Assembly: GCA_010692635.1 (NCBI GenBank)
Contig: JAAHGL010000071.1
Location: 1 to 33,068, forward strand
Source: Symploca sp. SIO2C1
GTDB lineage: Bacteria; Cyanobacteriota; Cyanobacteriia; Cyanobacteriales; Coleofasciculaceae
Length of the DNA: 33,068 bases
Direction of reading: 5' to 3'
Position 1 is the first letter of the stretch. Each line of letters opens with the position of its first letter. Under the pieces are notes generated by a model, which saw only the letters and a program-made list of their open reading frames with translations, searched no databases and had not been told where the DNA came from. The translations under genes were made by a program, and so were the position numbers. This document shows positions 1 through 8,772 of this stretch, one piece after another.

Positions 1-86
1 AACGTCTTTAAGGTAAGAGGAATGAAAATTCTGGTTAGGATTTTTCTTCTTCGAGAAAGAAAACCGATAGTAATCGGACACAACCT

Positions 87-3000
87 ATGAGCGATACCCT
101 ACTCGTTCCCATCCATCTTGATGCCCTGTGCCTAGAGGAGGAACAAGACGCCCTCAGGGCAATGGCTGACTATAAACTATTACCCTACGTTTTTCAAGAG
201 CAAACCCATGGAGCGGGACAGGATAATCTGAGTGAACAGATTCTGGCTCCTTTATTTAACCAAGAATTTGAACTGCAAGCGGGAATCCATCTCCATTGGT
301 CTTTACCGGATGCCCTAACGAATGGACAACATGATGAGACAGGAACAACCTTTCGCCAAGTACCCAATCGTTGGTTAATTTTACGGCAAGGGGGAGATCA
401 AGGGGAGAAGCAATGGATTATTGAAAGTGATTATCTCTATCCCGTGGTTGATGAGCCATCGGCAAGACCACGACCGATTAATGTTCTTATAGAACCGCCA
501 GATCTAGCTACTGTCGATCCTGATGACGCCAGTACTTATCAATATCAGCGTTATCGCTATATGGGACGAAGTTGGGAATTGGGGCAATGGTCTTCGGCAG
601 ACGGGACTAAAGAACATGCGGAGGCTTTAACAGTTATTGGTAATCGGGTAACTGTACCAATTTTTGATGAAGTTAAAGCTACTTTTGCTGCCTTTTATCC
701 CAATTGTCACAGCGTTTTTGGCTTTTGCGATCGCGATTATTCCACTAATACCCCTCCCCCTGGCTTGCAATACGATGTTATCGGTTATTACAGCGACCAA
801 GAACAGGATTGTTTGAAACTGTTCTTGGAGGAGAATCAAGACGACATTGACCAACAATTACCAATTAATGAAGGCTTGCTAGAAATTCTGCAAGCAGAGT
901 TTGGTTGGACTATCGATTTAGAGCAAATCGAGGGAGAATTTCCTCAGACTACGCTGTATCATTCTCGAATTACTTTTAGTGGGTCAGGTAATTCAGCAAC
1001 CGATGGAGTGAACAGTTTATCTCAACCCAGCATTGCTGTGGCGGATTCTGCTCAAGATGCTATTGCTGCTTATTTAGCTCATTCCTTCAATAGTGAACTT
1101 AATAAGACGGGAGAAACAGTTCGCAAAGCAGTTGAAAATAAGTTAGAAGCTGTGCAGCTATTAGAAAAGTTGGAGTCACGGAAACTTGATGTTGATGCCA
1201 AATTTCTCGAAGGAAGACATCAACGAACTTTTGGGACGCAACACGATGGTTATCTGTGGACAATTTTACCTCAAACTTCCCGTGACAACCAACTGAAGAC
1301 TAATCAACCCCATCACCAGAGATTACCGGAAAATTTGGCAGCGGCTCTCAATGAACTCAATCGCTTACAAGAAGAATATAATCAGGCTTGGCTAGATATG
1401 GAATCGCTGCGCCGTCAGCTGTATAGCCAGTGGTATTATTTCATGAACAACCAGGATGAAGATGACGGCAATTTCTACAATACGATCAATACAGCTTGTC
1501 TGGTTCCTTTACGAACAGCGATCGCTCAAGCAGGAGCATTAGAATTTACTCAGGATGAGGGCAATGCCAGTATAACAGCAAACTCTTTGCCCTTTGGTAT
1601 TGTTTCCCAATTGAACGGACATTTTAATGATTATGTTGATGCCATTCAAGCTGCTGCGGAGGGAGATTTTGATGACTGGGATTATATAACTGGTGAATAT
1701 GCCAACTGTGGAGTGACATTTGATAGTCCCACGGTGACAACCATTACTGACGGTGAAGCTTGGCAAATAGAGGATGGAGGACAAATTTATGATGTGAAGG
1801 TAGAAGGGGGTATCTTTAATATCTATGTCCCTGCCAATCCATCTCAAATTGCTGCTCAAGTTGTCAGCGCCATGAATAATTTAAGGGAAGCCATGGCTTC
1901 TAGTGGCAACTTAGCTACCTCTTATAATCTTTGTCGATTTCCTAGTCAGAATTACTGGCGTGCCAATGAACCAGTAATTTTATTAACCGGAGATGCAGCT
2001 AAGGCTCCACTGCGGTTTGGACAAGATGGACGGTTACGGGATGATGATTACTTGGAATGTCAGCTTTTAGACTTCGATGTAGCCACAATTATCGATCATC
2101 TTGAGCAGCTACAAGAACAAATTAACAGTCTTCAACCTCAACCTGGGGAAGATTCCATTAACTTTATTACCTGGAAGGAACAACCTTGGAATCCCTTTGC
2201 CTTCCATTGGTCAGTACTTGCTTATCCCTGTCGTGACATGATAGGTGGTGTAACTCAAGACTATCACCCTAATCAAATTCTCGATAACTATAGTTTAGAA
2301 CCCAATGCCATCGAGCTCCAACTCAAGGCAGGAAAGGAAAGCAGTTTTACTCCTAATGGCAATAGTTATACCGGTTTTAGTCTGTTAAGTCCGTCCATTG
2401 GGGTAGATTTAATCGAACGGCTCATTTATTATCTGACAGAGGAACTACTGCCTAGCTACTACGTTGCTAAAAGCATTCCTGTCAATGACCGCACATCGAA
2501 TTACTTTATAGACCATTTTGAGGAGATTAGGGATTGGTACTATAGCGAAACTGGGTTAAATGAGCAAGACCAAGAATTACAAGTTCAAGACCCCATCTTT
2601 GTCGCCTTATGGGCTTATGAAGAAATGCAAACCTTGGAATCTATGGCTCAGTCCATCGGTGGTTTTAATGATACCCTCTTGCTGGCTCAACCAACTCTAC
2701 AACTAGAAGTAGACGATCCTATTAGTTTGGATGAAACGGCTAAGGTCTTCCATGAGCAAGTGCGTTGGACGTTGGGGGATAGTTTACAGTATAAGTTCCT
2801 CCCTGGAGATATTTTTAATCCCATCCGCAGTGGAAAAATGGAGATTAATCAACTGTGGTTGGTTGATAGTTTTGGACAACATCAAGAAGTAATTGGACAA
2901 GAAGTACCCACTGAAGTTGTCACTACTTACCGTATGACTCCCGCTGCTTCTGGTGCTGACAATAAGATTCTTTTGCCTCCTCGCCTAGCACAACCGGCTA

Positions 3001-4052
3001 GGATTAACTTCCACTGGTTAGCAGCTAATGCTCTCCAGACAGTAGAAATGACCAAAAGACCAGCGAGGACTCCCGTTTGTGGTTGGATTCTGCCGAATAA
3101 TCTTGATAGTAACTTGGCAATTTACGATCATCAAGGGTTGAGTTTAGGTTCTATTGATCGCGCGGGTAACTGGCGTAATGCTCCAGAGGTGACTATCGAT
3201 CTTGATGGCAGTTATCGTCCTCTACTATCTAATCACCATTTGCAAAAGCTAGTTCACCATCTTTTGGAACAAGGGATTGACTTTCAGCAGCAGTTCTTGT
3301 CTACTTTAGATAATTCCTTAGCCACCATCGATCCGGAAAGCTTTGCGGAACATCCTAGTTTAGCTTTGTTAATCGGTAGACCGATTGCTATAGTTAGGGC
3401 AACTTTTAGTTTAGAAGTGCAAGGGTTACCAGCTTGGGACCCGACGGTGAAAATTGAAGATGAAGATCAGGTACCAGTTACCTCTGGGTTTACAGAAGTT
3501 AAAATTCCTATCCGTTTAGGAGATTATCAACAACTCAATGATGGGTTAGTGGGGTATTGGAAAGAAAAGTCGGTGGGTAATGAGGGGGATTATGAATATG
3601 AGGACAAGATCTTCTATGCACCCCAAAGTCGTCTAGTAAATCATCACCAGATTCAAACAGAAGCCGAAGGGTTAGTTTATTTTGAGCAAACTGTAGATGC
3701 CCCTCCTCAGGGGGTGACAATGTTGATTGATCCGAGGGGGGTAGTTCATGCTACTTGTGGAGTTTTACCCAATCAAGAATTGCGCTTACCGGCGGAAAAT
3801 TATAATCAAGCTTTACAGGCCCTTGAGGTTAATTTTCTCTCTACTCCGGTATTATGCGATCGCGATGAAATTGCTATTCCTTTATCTGAAGAACCTGGTG
3901 CTATTTGGTCTTGGTTATCTTTGGTTCAGGAAAATTGGTCAGAGAAAGTTAAAATTAAACCAGTTAACTACAAAGCCATTTTTTCTAAATCCCAGCAGGC
4001 TTCTGAAGGTTGGTTACAACTGAGTCGGGTTAATCAGGAAGAGGAATCTTAA
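87..4052 (+). CDS. Very large protein of unknown function, first gene of the DUF6603/tail-collar cluster
   Basis: I do not recognise a named domain in this 1321-aa protein. It has no signal peptide or membrane segment and is acidic and Trp/Tyr-rich. Visible landmarks are GIHLHWSLPDALTNG at residues 66-80, followed by VPNRWLILR (92-100), and an aromatic stretch ending FAFHWSVLAYP near residue 710. Two helical, coiled-coil-like stretches lie at about 337-373 and 413-450, in an otherwise strand-rich sequence. The start is the first ATG of the open frame; no clear Shine-Dalgarno is seen. It is followed on the same strand by the small Nudix-like gene, the DUF6603 gene, the tail-collar gene and another large unknown gene, which suggests a joint product. 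From memory, similar HLHW/PNRW proteins occur in other bacteria beside DUF6603-like genes, but this is not proven here. A structural or surface role is inference only. Confidence 0.85.
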   Translation: MSDTLLVPIHLDALCLEEEQDALRAMADYKLLPYVFQEQTHGAGQDNLSEQILAPLFNQEFELQAGIHLHWSLPDALTNGQHDETGTTFRQVPNRWLILRQGGDQGEKQWIIESDYLYPVVDEPSARPRPINVLIEPPDLATVDPDDASTYQYQRYRYMGRSWELGQWSSADGTKEHAEALTVIGNRVTVPIFDEVKATFAAFYPNCHSVFGFCDRDYSTNTPPPGLQYDVIGYYSDQEQDCLKLFLEENQDDIDQQLPINEGLLEILQAEFGWTIDLEQIEGEFPQTTLYHSRITFSGSGNSATDGVNSLSQPSIAVADSAQDAIAAYLAHSFNSELNKTGETVRKAVENKLEAVQLLEKLESRKLDVDAKFLEGRHQRTFGTQHDGYLWTILPQTSRDNQLKTNQPHHQRLPENLAAALNELNRLQEEYNQAWLDMESLRRQLYSQWYYFMNNQDEDDGNFYNTINTACLVPLRTAIAQAGALEFTQDEGNASITANSLPFGIVSQLNGHFNDYVDAIQAAAEGDFDDWDYITGEYANCGVTFDSPTVTTITDGEAWQIEDGGQIYDVKVEGGIFNIYVPANPSQIAAQVVSAMNNLREAMASSGNLATSYNLCRFPSQNYWRANEPVILLTGDAAKAPLRFGQDGRLRDDDYLECQLLDFDVATIIDHLEQLQEQINSLQPQPGEDSINFITWKEQPWNPFAFHWSVLAYPCRDMIGGVTQDYHPNQILDNYSLEPNAIELQLKAGKESSFTPNGNSYTGFSLLSPSIGVDLIERLIYYLTEELLPSYYVAKSIPVNDRTSNYFIDHFEEIRDWYYSETGLNEQDQELQVQDPIFVALWAYEEMQTLESMAQSIGGFNDTLLLAQPTLQLEVDDPISLDETAKVFHEQVRWTLGDSLQYKFLPGDIFNPIRSGKMEINQLWLVDSFGQHQEVIGQEVPTEVVTTYRMTPAASGADNKILLPPRLAQPARINFHWLAANALQTVEMTKRPARTPVCGWILPNNLDSNLAIYDHQGLSLGSIDRAGNWRNAPEVTIDLDGSYRPLLSNHHLQKLVHHLLEQGIDFQQQFLSTLDNSLATIDPESFAEHPSLALLIGRPIAIVRATFSLEVQGLPAWDPTVKIEDEDQVPVTSGFTEVKIPIRLGDYQQLNDGLVGYWKEKSVGNEGDYEYEDKIFYAPQSRLVNHHQIQTEAEGLVYFEQTVDAPPQGVTMLIDPRGVVHATCGVLPNQELRLPAENYNQALQALEVNFLSTPVLCDRDEIAIPLSEEPGAIWSWLSLVQENWSEKVKIKPVNYKAIFSKSQQASEGWLQLSRVNQEEES

Positions 4053-4352
4053 CTTTCAGCATCCTCTTGAATGTTGTTGTGGAACAGGCTGGAAGCTTGT
4101 GGGAAGAGATGTGATAGAAGGGGAAATTACTGATAACTTCTGAGGATGAGATGACAGAATCAAGACTCAAAGTTGCAGAAGTAACAAACAGACTGGAAGC
4201 CTATTCCACAAATTAATTATTATCAAACATTAAGCAGTAGGAGAAAATTTAGATATATGCCAAAAACAAAAACCTAGGGAGTGGCGTTTTGTTCACTTGA
4301 CTCAACCTGAAATCTCATACAATCTATTGTTTTCAAATTGGATACATATTCT
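4053..4352. other. Intergenic gap, no supported gene
   Basis: This 300-base AT-rich gap separates the first and second cluster genes. It contains a 21-codon frame at 4151-4216 (ATG preceded by GAGG) that is too short to call. Two similar 16-mers built on AACAGNCTGGAAGC lie about 100 bases apart (near 4082 and 4188). I see no strong terminator and no convincing promoter, so whether the cluster is one transcript is open. Confidence 0.5.
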
Positions 4353-5042
4353 ATGCCTACAAAAAAACCAACAGGTTATCTACAAGATATAAACGGCAAA
4401 AAAGTACAAATAAAATACTATGTGTTGCTTACCAATAAAGACCTAAGCGAGATAATCTTTCCCTTCAAAGCTACAGTAAATATATGGCTTCGAGATTCTC
4501 AGAAAAGACCTTCAAGACCTCCAAAACCTTCATTTGCTGGTGGTTTTCCTGCCATGTTTGGGGGCAACTTAGAGAAAGAACACAACCAATCTTATGTAAA
4601 TACTCTTAAAGATGAGGTAGAGGAAGAAAGTCGCAAGACTTATAGTGTTAAAGATAATAAGGAAAGTAACTACACCGCACTTGCAGCTGATCTAGATCTT
4701 GTCCCACAAAAAGATAAGTCTGGGAAAATTATTTATTGGAATGATATGAGATTCTATCATACTGATTTGTGGGAAAAAATTGGGGAATGGCCAACAACGA
4801 AACCTACAAAATTCGCAGAAGGCGAAATGCAAACAGTCATAACCTTATCTGTTAATAATATCATTACTGAAGCTAATAATTCAAATAACAAAGATAAGCT
4901 TCTAGAAGCACTTATAAAACTGGCTAAGCAAAAGACTGGTATAGAAGGTTCAGCAGAACAAAAGAAGCAATTTATGACTTCACATACTGCTACAGCATTT
5001 ACCATGTTCTTGCAAGCAAGAATGAGTGCTCGCCGAACTTAA
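4353..5042 (+). CDS. Small cluster protein with degenerate Nudix-like motif
   Basis: This is a soluble protein of about 229 aa. Numbered from the ATG at 4353, a hydrophobic strand FKATVNIWL (38-46) is followed by FGGNLEKE (69-76) and then LKDEVEEES (85-93). This layout resembles a Nudix box (GG-x-x-E, then RE-x-x-EE-x-G). Here Asp replaces the Arg, Arg replaces the final Gly, and the spacing is about two residues longer. The C-terminal half is helical and Lys-rich. The frame also offers a TTG at 4338, but the ATG at 4353 is preferred because it is the only ATG near the N-terminus; no Shine-Dalgarno helps either choice. The gene sits 300 bases after the 1321-aa gene and 68 bases before the DUF6603 gene, on the same strand. 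Catalytic Nudix activity is doubtful. A non-catalytic Nudix fold or an unrelated protein are both possible. Confidence 0.75.
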   Translation: MPTKKPTGYLQDINGKKVQIKYYVLLTNKDLSEIIFPFKATVNIWLRDSQKRPSRPPKPSFAGGFPAMFGGNLEKEHNQSYVNTLKDEVEEESRKTYSVKDNKESNYTALAADLDLVPQKDKSGKIIYWNDMRFYHTDLWEKIGEWPTTKPTKFAEGEMQTVITLSVNNIITEANNSNNKDKLLEALIKLAKQKTGIEGSAEQKKQFMTSHTATAFTMFLQARMSARRT

Positions 5043-5110
5043 CCAAGACATTTGACTAGACTAAGGATTCTATTCTATCGCTTCAAAAATTTTCACTAGG
5101 AGTAAAAAAA

Positions 5111-8100
5111 ATGGGTTTGGGTCTAGGTAGCTTGACTCTTGATGAACTGGCTGTTCTGTATAGCCTGGAAAACCTTAACGGGTTAATAGACTTCATTGGT
5201 GATGCCTTTGGTCTTGAAATTGGTAGTGATCCGAGTATAACAACCATCGCTGATAACTTCACCATTCAGGGATTTAGTTATTTGTATGTTGAAAATGAAG
5301 ATACTCAGTCATTTCTACATCAATTTGAATTGGTCGCGACTATTTCCATTGGAGAAACTGAGGGAGATGACGCTGCCGAACAAGAACTTAATGCCAGAAT
5401 CTCGATTAGATTCGAGGATGGAGGCAATAATGAAAGGCTCTACGGTGGCAAAATTGAGATTCCCATTGCTGATGATAGTAGCGAAATACTCATCTTTGAC
5501 CTGTATTTTCAGAGCAAAAAACCAGCAGGTCAAACTTCCAGCTCTAACCTGATTGTGGGAAGATTGAGTTTGACGGAAAACCCCGATATTGAGCAGTTTA
5601 ATCTAGGGGAATTAGTCAGTCAGATTTCCCCTGGTTTGGGAGAATTGTTTCCCGAGGAACTGTTGAGTGGCTTTGGACTACAAGCCAATATGATTTTAGT
5701 CATTGATCAACCTAGTATCGCTCAACCTGGTACATCCAGGAAAAAGAGATTACTGTTTAGTATTGGCTTTAACGCTCAGATTAAATTTAACGATATTCCC
5801 CTAGTTTCAGATTTTCTGCCTTCAGGGTTACTAGATAGTGAATTTGCCTTTGAATTTCTCGTTGCCCTACAAGAATATAGCAAGAAAGACCTAGAAACCA
5901 TTAATCGCTTACTGGAAGAATTAGAGTTACCCCTGACTATTAAGCCACCGGTTGCTACCACCAATGTCTTACCTAGGGGAGCCAGTATTGGTGGTCATTT
6001 TGATATTGCTGGCTATATCCAAGCTTGGTTAACTCCCTTAAAGCGTACTAGTACTTCAAGTAGTAAACCTCCAGCTAGTCGCAGTGCCGATGTCACATCA
6101 TATCAGGTTGAATACTTACACTTGAGTGAAAACAAGGCAGAGGGCAGAGGGCAGAAGGCAGAAGGAAAGGAAGAAAGTTACAAGTTAGAAGGATATGATA
6201 AGCCTTTAGCCGGAGATGATATCACACCAAATTCCCCAGTAGTTCCTGCTGCCACTAACAGCAAACTGGAGACAGAAGCTAAGAAGGAAGGCGGTATTTG
6301 GGGTTGTATCCAAGCCTGGTTGTCAAGGTTAAAGGATGGGATTAATCGCTTGATGGGTGGCAGTGCCAAGGTTACACCCCAGACTAAAGATGCTCAAAGT
6401 GCCAATGTCACGCCAACAACTGAAGCTTCCCCACTGGTTCCTGCTACCACCCCCAGCACTACTGCCAACGAAGACAATCTGATTACCATCGCTGATAACG
6501 GCGTTTGGTTAATGATTCAGAAGTCCTTTGGTCCGATTTTCTTCGACAAGGTAGGACTGGTGTACAAAAAAGGAGAGATCCACCTCACCCCTCAATTTGT
6601 TATTCAAAATTGTTCCTTGTTGCTCTCCCTTAATGGACTTTCGATTAGTTCTCCTTTAACTGATTTTCAGCCTGACTTTAATCTGCAAGGCTTTGGTTTA
6701 CGAGTAATTTGTCGAGGCTTAGAAATAGCTGGGGCTTTCCTGGTGAAGGAAGGGAGCAATTATGATGAATATTTAGGCACAGCTACCGTCGGGTTGAGCA
6801 GCGGAGGAGGTAAATCCGCTTTATCTCTTTCCGCGATTGGCGGTTTTGCTGATTATGCTGACCAAGACGAATTTGCCCTATTTATCTACTTAGCCGCTGA
6901 CTTTCCCTTTGGTGGCCCTCCCTTCTTCTTCGTCACTGGTGTATCGGGAGGCTTGGGCTACAACTATGATTTAATTGTCCCTCCCCTAGAGCAAGTAGGA
7001 GAATTTCCCTTTGTCGCCCAAGCAGTGGAGGGAATGGCTCCCATCGATCCCAGTAATACGGAAACAATTATTACTGACCAATTAGAGCTGTTAGATCAAT
7101 ATATACCACCCCTGATTGGTGCTGGCTGGGGTGCGGTGGGTTTGGACTTTACCTGCTTCAAAATTATCGACGGTTTTGGTTTAGTCACCTTTTTGATTAG
7201 TCAAAGTGATTTTGAACTAAATTTAATCGGTATTGGTTTGCTGCAACTTCCCACTACCCTAGGTCGTCATGAGCCCATTGCGCAAGCGGAGGTAGCTTTA
7301 CAAGCTAGGTTTGCTCCCCTGGATGGGGAATTGATGATTCGGGGACAACTTACCCCAAATTCCTATATCTTTAGTCGCAATTGCGTCCTGATGGGGGGTT
7401 TTGCCTATGGGTTATGGTTTGCTGGCTCCCGTGCCGGAGATTTTGTCTTTTCCCAAGGAGGCTACCATCCTCGCTTCCAAGTTCGTGATCTCTATCCCGA
7501 TGTTCCACGAATCGGTATGGAGTGGCAAATTGACAACCATGCTTATACCACTGCCCAAATATATTATGCCCTCTGTGGTCATGGCATTATGGCAGGAGGT
7601 CTATTTGCGATCGCTTATAAAGCCGGTTCAGTTTGGGCTGCTTTTGATGCGGGAGCTGATTTTCTCTTGGGTTGGGCTCCTTATCATTATGATGTTGAAC
7701 TTCGTACCCATGTGGCAGCGGGTATCGGTTCCGTTAGTGTTGGCTTAGGGATCGATATTCATTTTTGGGGTCCTGACTTTGGTTGTAAATTCAAGATCCG
7801 CATTTTGATTGTTCCCATCACGATCAAGATTGGCGATCAAAGTTCTATTTATCCTTACCCCATTGGTTGGGGTGAGTTTCAGGAGACCTTCTTACCAGAA
7901 GAGCAGGATGTTTGCAGTATCACCGCCATTGATGGTTTGCGCAAGCAAATTGTGGTGGAAGACCAAGAAGTCTGGGTAATTAATCCTCAATTCTTTGAAT
8001 TTTCTACCGATAGCTTAGTTCCCTCGAAAACAGCTTTTAAAGGCGAGGGCGAGGAAGAATTGACTCTGGAGACTAATACCAATTTTGGTATTAATTCTAT

Positions 8101-8620
8101 GGGGGTACAAATCTCTCAGTTACACACTAGCCATCGGGTAACTATTGTCAAAGACTTAGCTGGAGATAATGAAGAAAATGTAGAATACAAGTTTACCTTT
8201 GAACCAATCCCCAAATTCGCCTCAACTGCTACTTGGGGTAGACCCAATATGGCAGGCGATCGCATCAGACCACCAGCAGTTGGTCAAGATCCATTTATTG
8301 AAAATGTTTTCTATGGTTTCCGTATTGTACCTGCTGAGCCTCCTATTCCGGGTAAATCCCATGTGGTGGGCATTGAACATTTGCAATATGAAACGGAAGC
8401 AGTTGAAGACCGCTATATTTGGGAAACTTTACAACCTTTTTTCCCTAATTCAGTGTATAATAATGAGGAGAAAAAACGCGACCGTATTGAAGAAACTGTC
8501 GAGCAAAATACTCAACGAGACAACATCCTACAAGCATTGGTTGTGGACTTAGATGAAGTAGACATTATTAATCCTGAAGAAGTAGCTAAGAGCTTTATCT
8601 TTGCCCCCCAAGTCAAGTAA
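5111..8620 (+). CDS. DUF6603 domain-containing protein
   Basis: This 1169-aa protein looks like the DUF6603 family (function unknown). The recognisable core is roughly residues 465-910. It is strand-rich and glycine-rich, with segments such as FPFGGPPFFFVTGVSGGLGY and VPRIGMEWQIDN, suggesting a large repetitive beta structure. Residues 1-300 form a separate domain. Residues 300-465 are a low-complexity Ser/Thr/Pro/Lys linker holding two related modules (GYIQAWLTPLK and GCIQAWLSRLK, each followed by an ADVT/ANVTP motif). Between them lies KAEGRGQKAEG, encoded by a copy of a repeat that is intergenic elsewhere in this window. The start is well supported: AGGAG at 5098-5102 lies 8 bases before the ATG. 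No signal peptide is seen. The flanking genes suggest that it works with the tail-collar protein and the two large unknown proteins. The family assignment is from pattern memory; the role is unknown. Confidence 0.85.
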   Translation: MGLGLGSLTLDELAVLYSLENLNGLIDFIGDAFGLEIGSDPSITTIADNFTIQGFSYLYVENEDTQSFLHQFELVATISIGETEGDDAAEQELNARISIRFEDGGNNERLYGGKIEIPIADDSSEILIFDLYFQSKKPAGQTSSSNLIVGRLSLTENPDIEQFNLGELVSQISPGLGELFPEELLSGFGLQANMILVIDQPSIAQPGTSRKKRLLFSIGFNAQIKFNDIPLVSDFLPSGLLDSEFAFEFLVALQEYSKKDLETINRLLEELELPLTIKPPVATTNVLPRGASIGGHFDIAGYIQAWLTPLKRTSTSSSKPPASRSADVTSYQVEYLHLSENKAEGRGQKAEGKEESYKLEGYDKPLAGDDITPNSPVVPAATNSKLETEAKKEGGIWGCIQAWLSRLKDGINRLMGGSAKVTPQTKDAQSANVTPTTEASPLVPATTPSTTANEDNLITIADNGVWLMIQKSFGPIFFDKVGLVYKKGEIHLTPQFVIQNCSLLLSLNGLSISSPLTDFQPDFNLQGFGLRVICRGLEIAGAFLVKEGSNYDEYLGTATVGLSSGGGKSALSLSAIGGFADYADQDEFALFIYLAADFPFGGPPFFFVTGVSGGLGYNYDLIVPPLEQVGEFPFVAQAVEGMAPIDPSNTETIITDQLELLDQYIPPLIGAGWGAVGLDFTCFKIIDGFGLVTFLISQSDFELNLIGIGLLQLPTTLGRHEPIAQAEVALQARFAPLDGELMIRGQLTPNSYIFSRNCVLMGGFAYGLWFAGSRAGDFVFSQGGYHPRFQVRDLYPDVPRIGMEWQIDNHAYTTAQIYYALCGHGIMAGGLFAIAYKAGSVWAAFDAGADFLLGWAPYHYDVELRTHVAAGIGSVSVGLGIDIHFWGPDFGCKFKIRILIVPITIKIGDQSSIYPYPIGWGEFQETFLPEEQDVCSITAIDGLRKQIVVEDQEVWVINPQFFEFSTDSLVPSKTAFKGEGEEELTLETNTNFGINSMGVQISQLHTSHRVTIVKDLAGDNEENVEYKFTFEPIPKFASTATWGRPNMAGDRIRPPAVGQDPFIENVFYGFRIVPAEPPIPGKSHVVGIEHLQYETEAVEDRYIWETLQPFFPNSVYNNEEKKRDRIEETVEQNTQRDNILQALVVDLDEVDIINPEEVAKSFIFAPQVK
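6133..6170 (+). repeat. GGCAGA(A/G) tandem repeat inside the DUF6603 coding sequence
   Basis: The 7-mer GGCAGAG/GGCAGAA is repeated about four times in frame and encodes the Lys/Gly/Glu-rich linker KAEGRGQKAEG. The same purine-rich unit, also preceded by ACAA, occurs outside genes at 16827-16860 and 21096-21130. This suggests that a dispersed repeat entered a tolerant linker. Confidence 0.85.
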
Positions 8621-8651
8621 ATTATCTCTCTCTCGAGAAACACGCTCAAAG

Positions 8652-8731
8652 CTAATGGCTAATGGCTAATTGCTAATTGCTAATTGCTAATGGCTAATGG
8701 CTAATTGCTAATTGCTAATTGCTAATTGCTA
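8652..8731 (+). repeat. Heptamer tandem repeat (CTAATTG/CTAATGG)
   Basis: About eleven consecutive 7-bp units alternate between CTAATTG and CTAATGG and fill most of the 152-base gap between the DUF6603 and tail-collar genes. A shorter array of the same unit is at 16789-16818. It resembles the short tandemly repeated repetitive sequences of cyanobacteria. Its copy number is probably variable; no function is known. Confidence 0.95.
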
Positions 8732-8772
8732 GCTTAAATCAGAAGCTTTTACTTTAAGTGAGGTAAATATTA

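Noticed and set aside
4151-4216. 21-codon frame with a GAGG ribosome site
   Set aside because: Too short, no recognisable product and no conservation evidence.
8652-8731. CRISPR array
   Set aside because: The 7-bp units are contiguous, with no spacers. The same holds for the other tandem arrays in the window.
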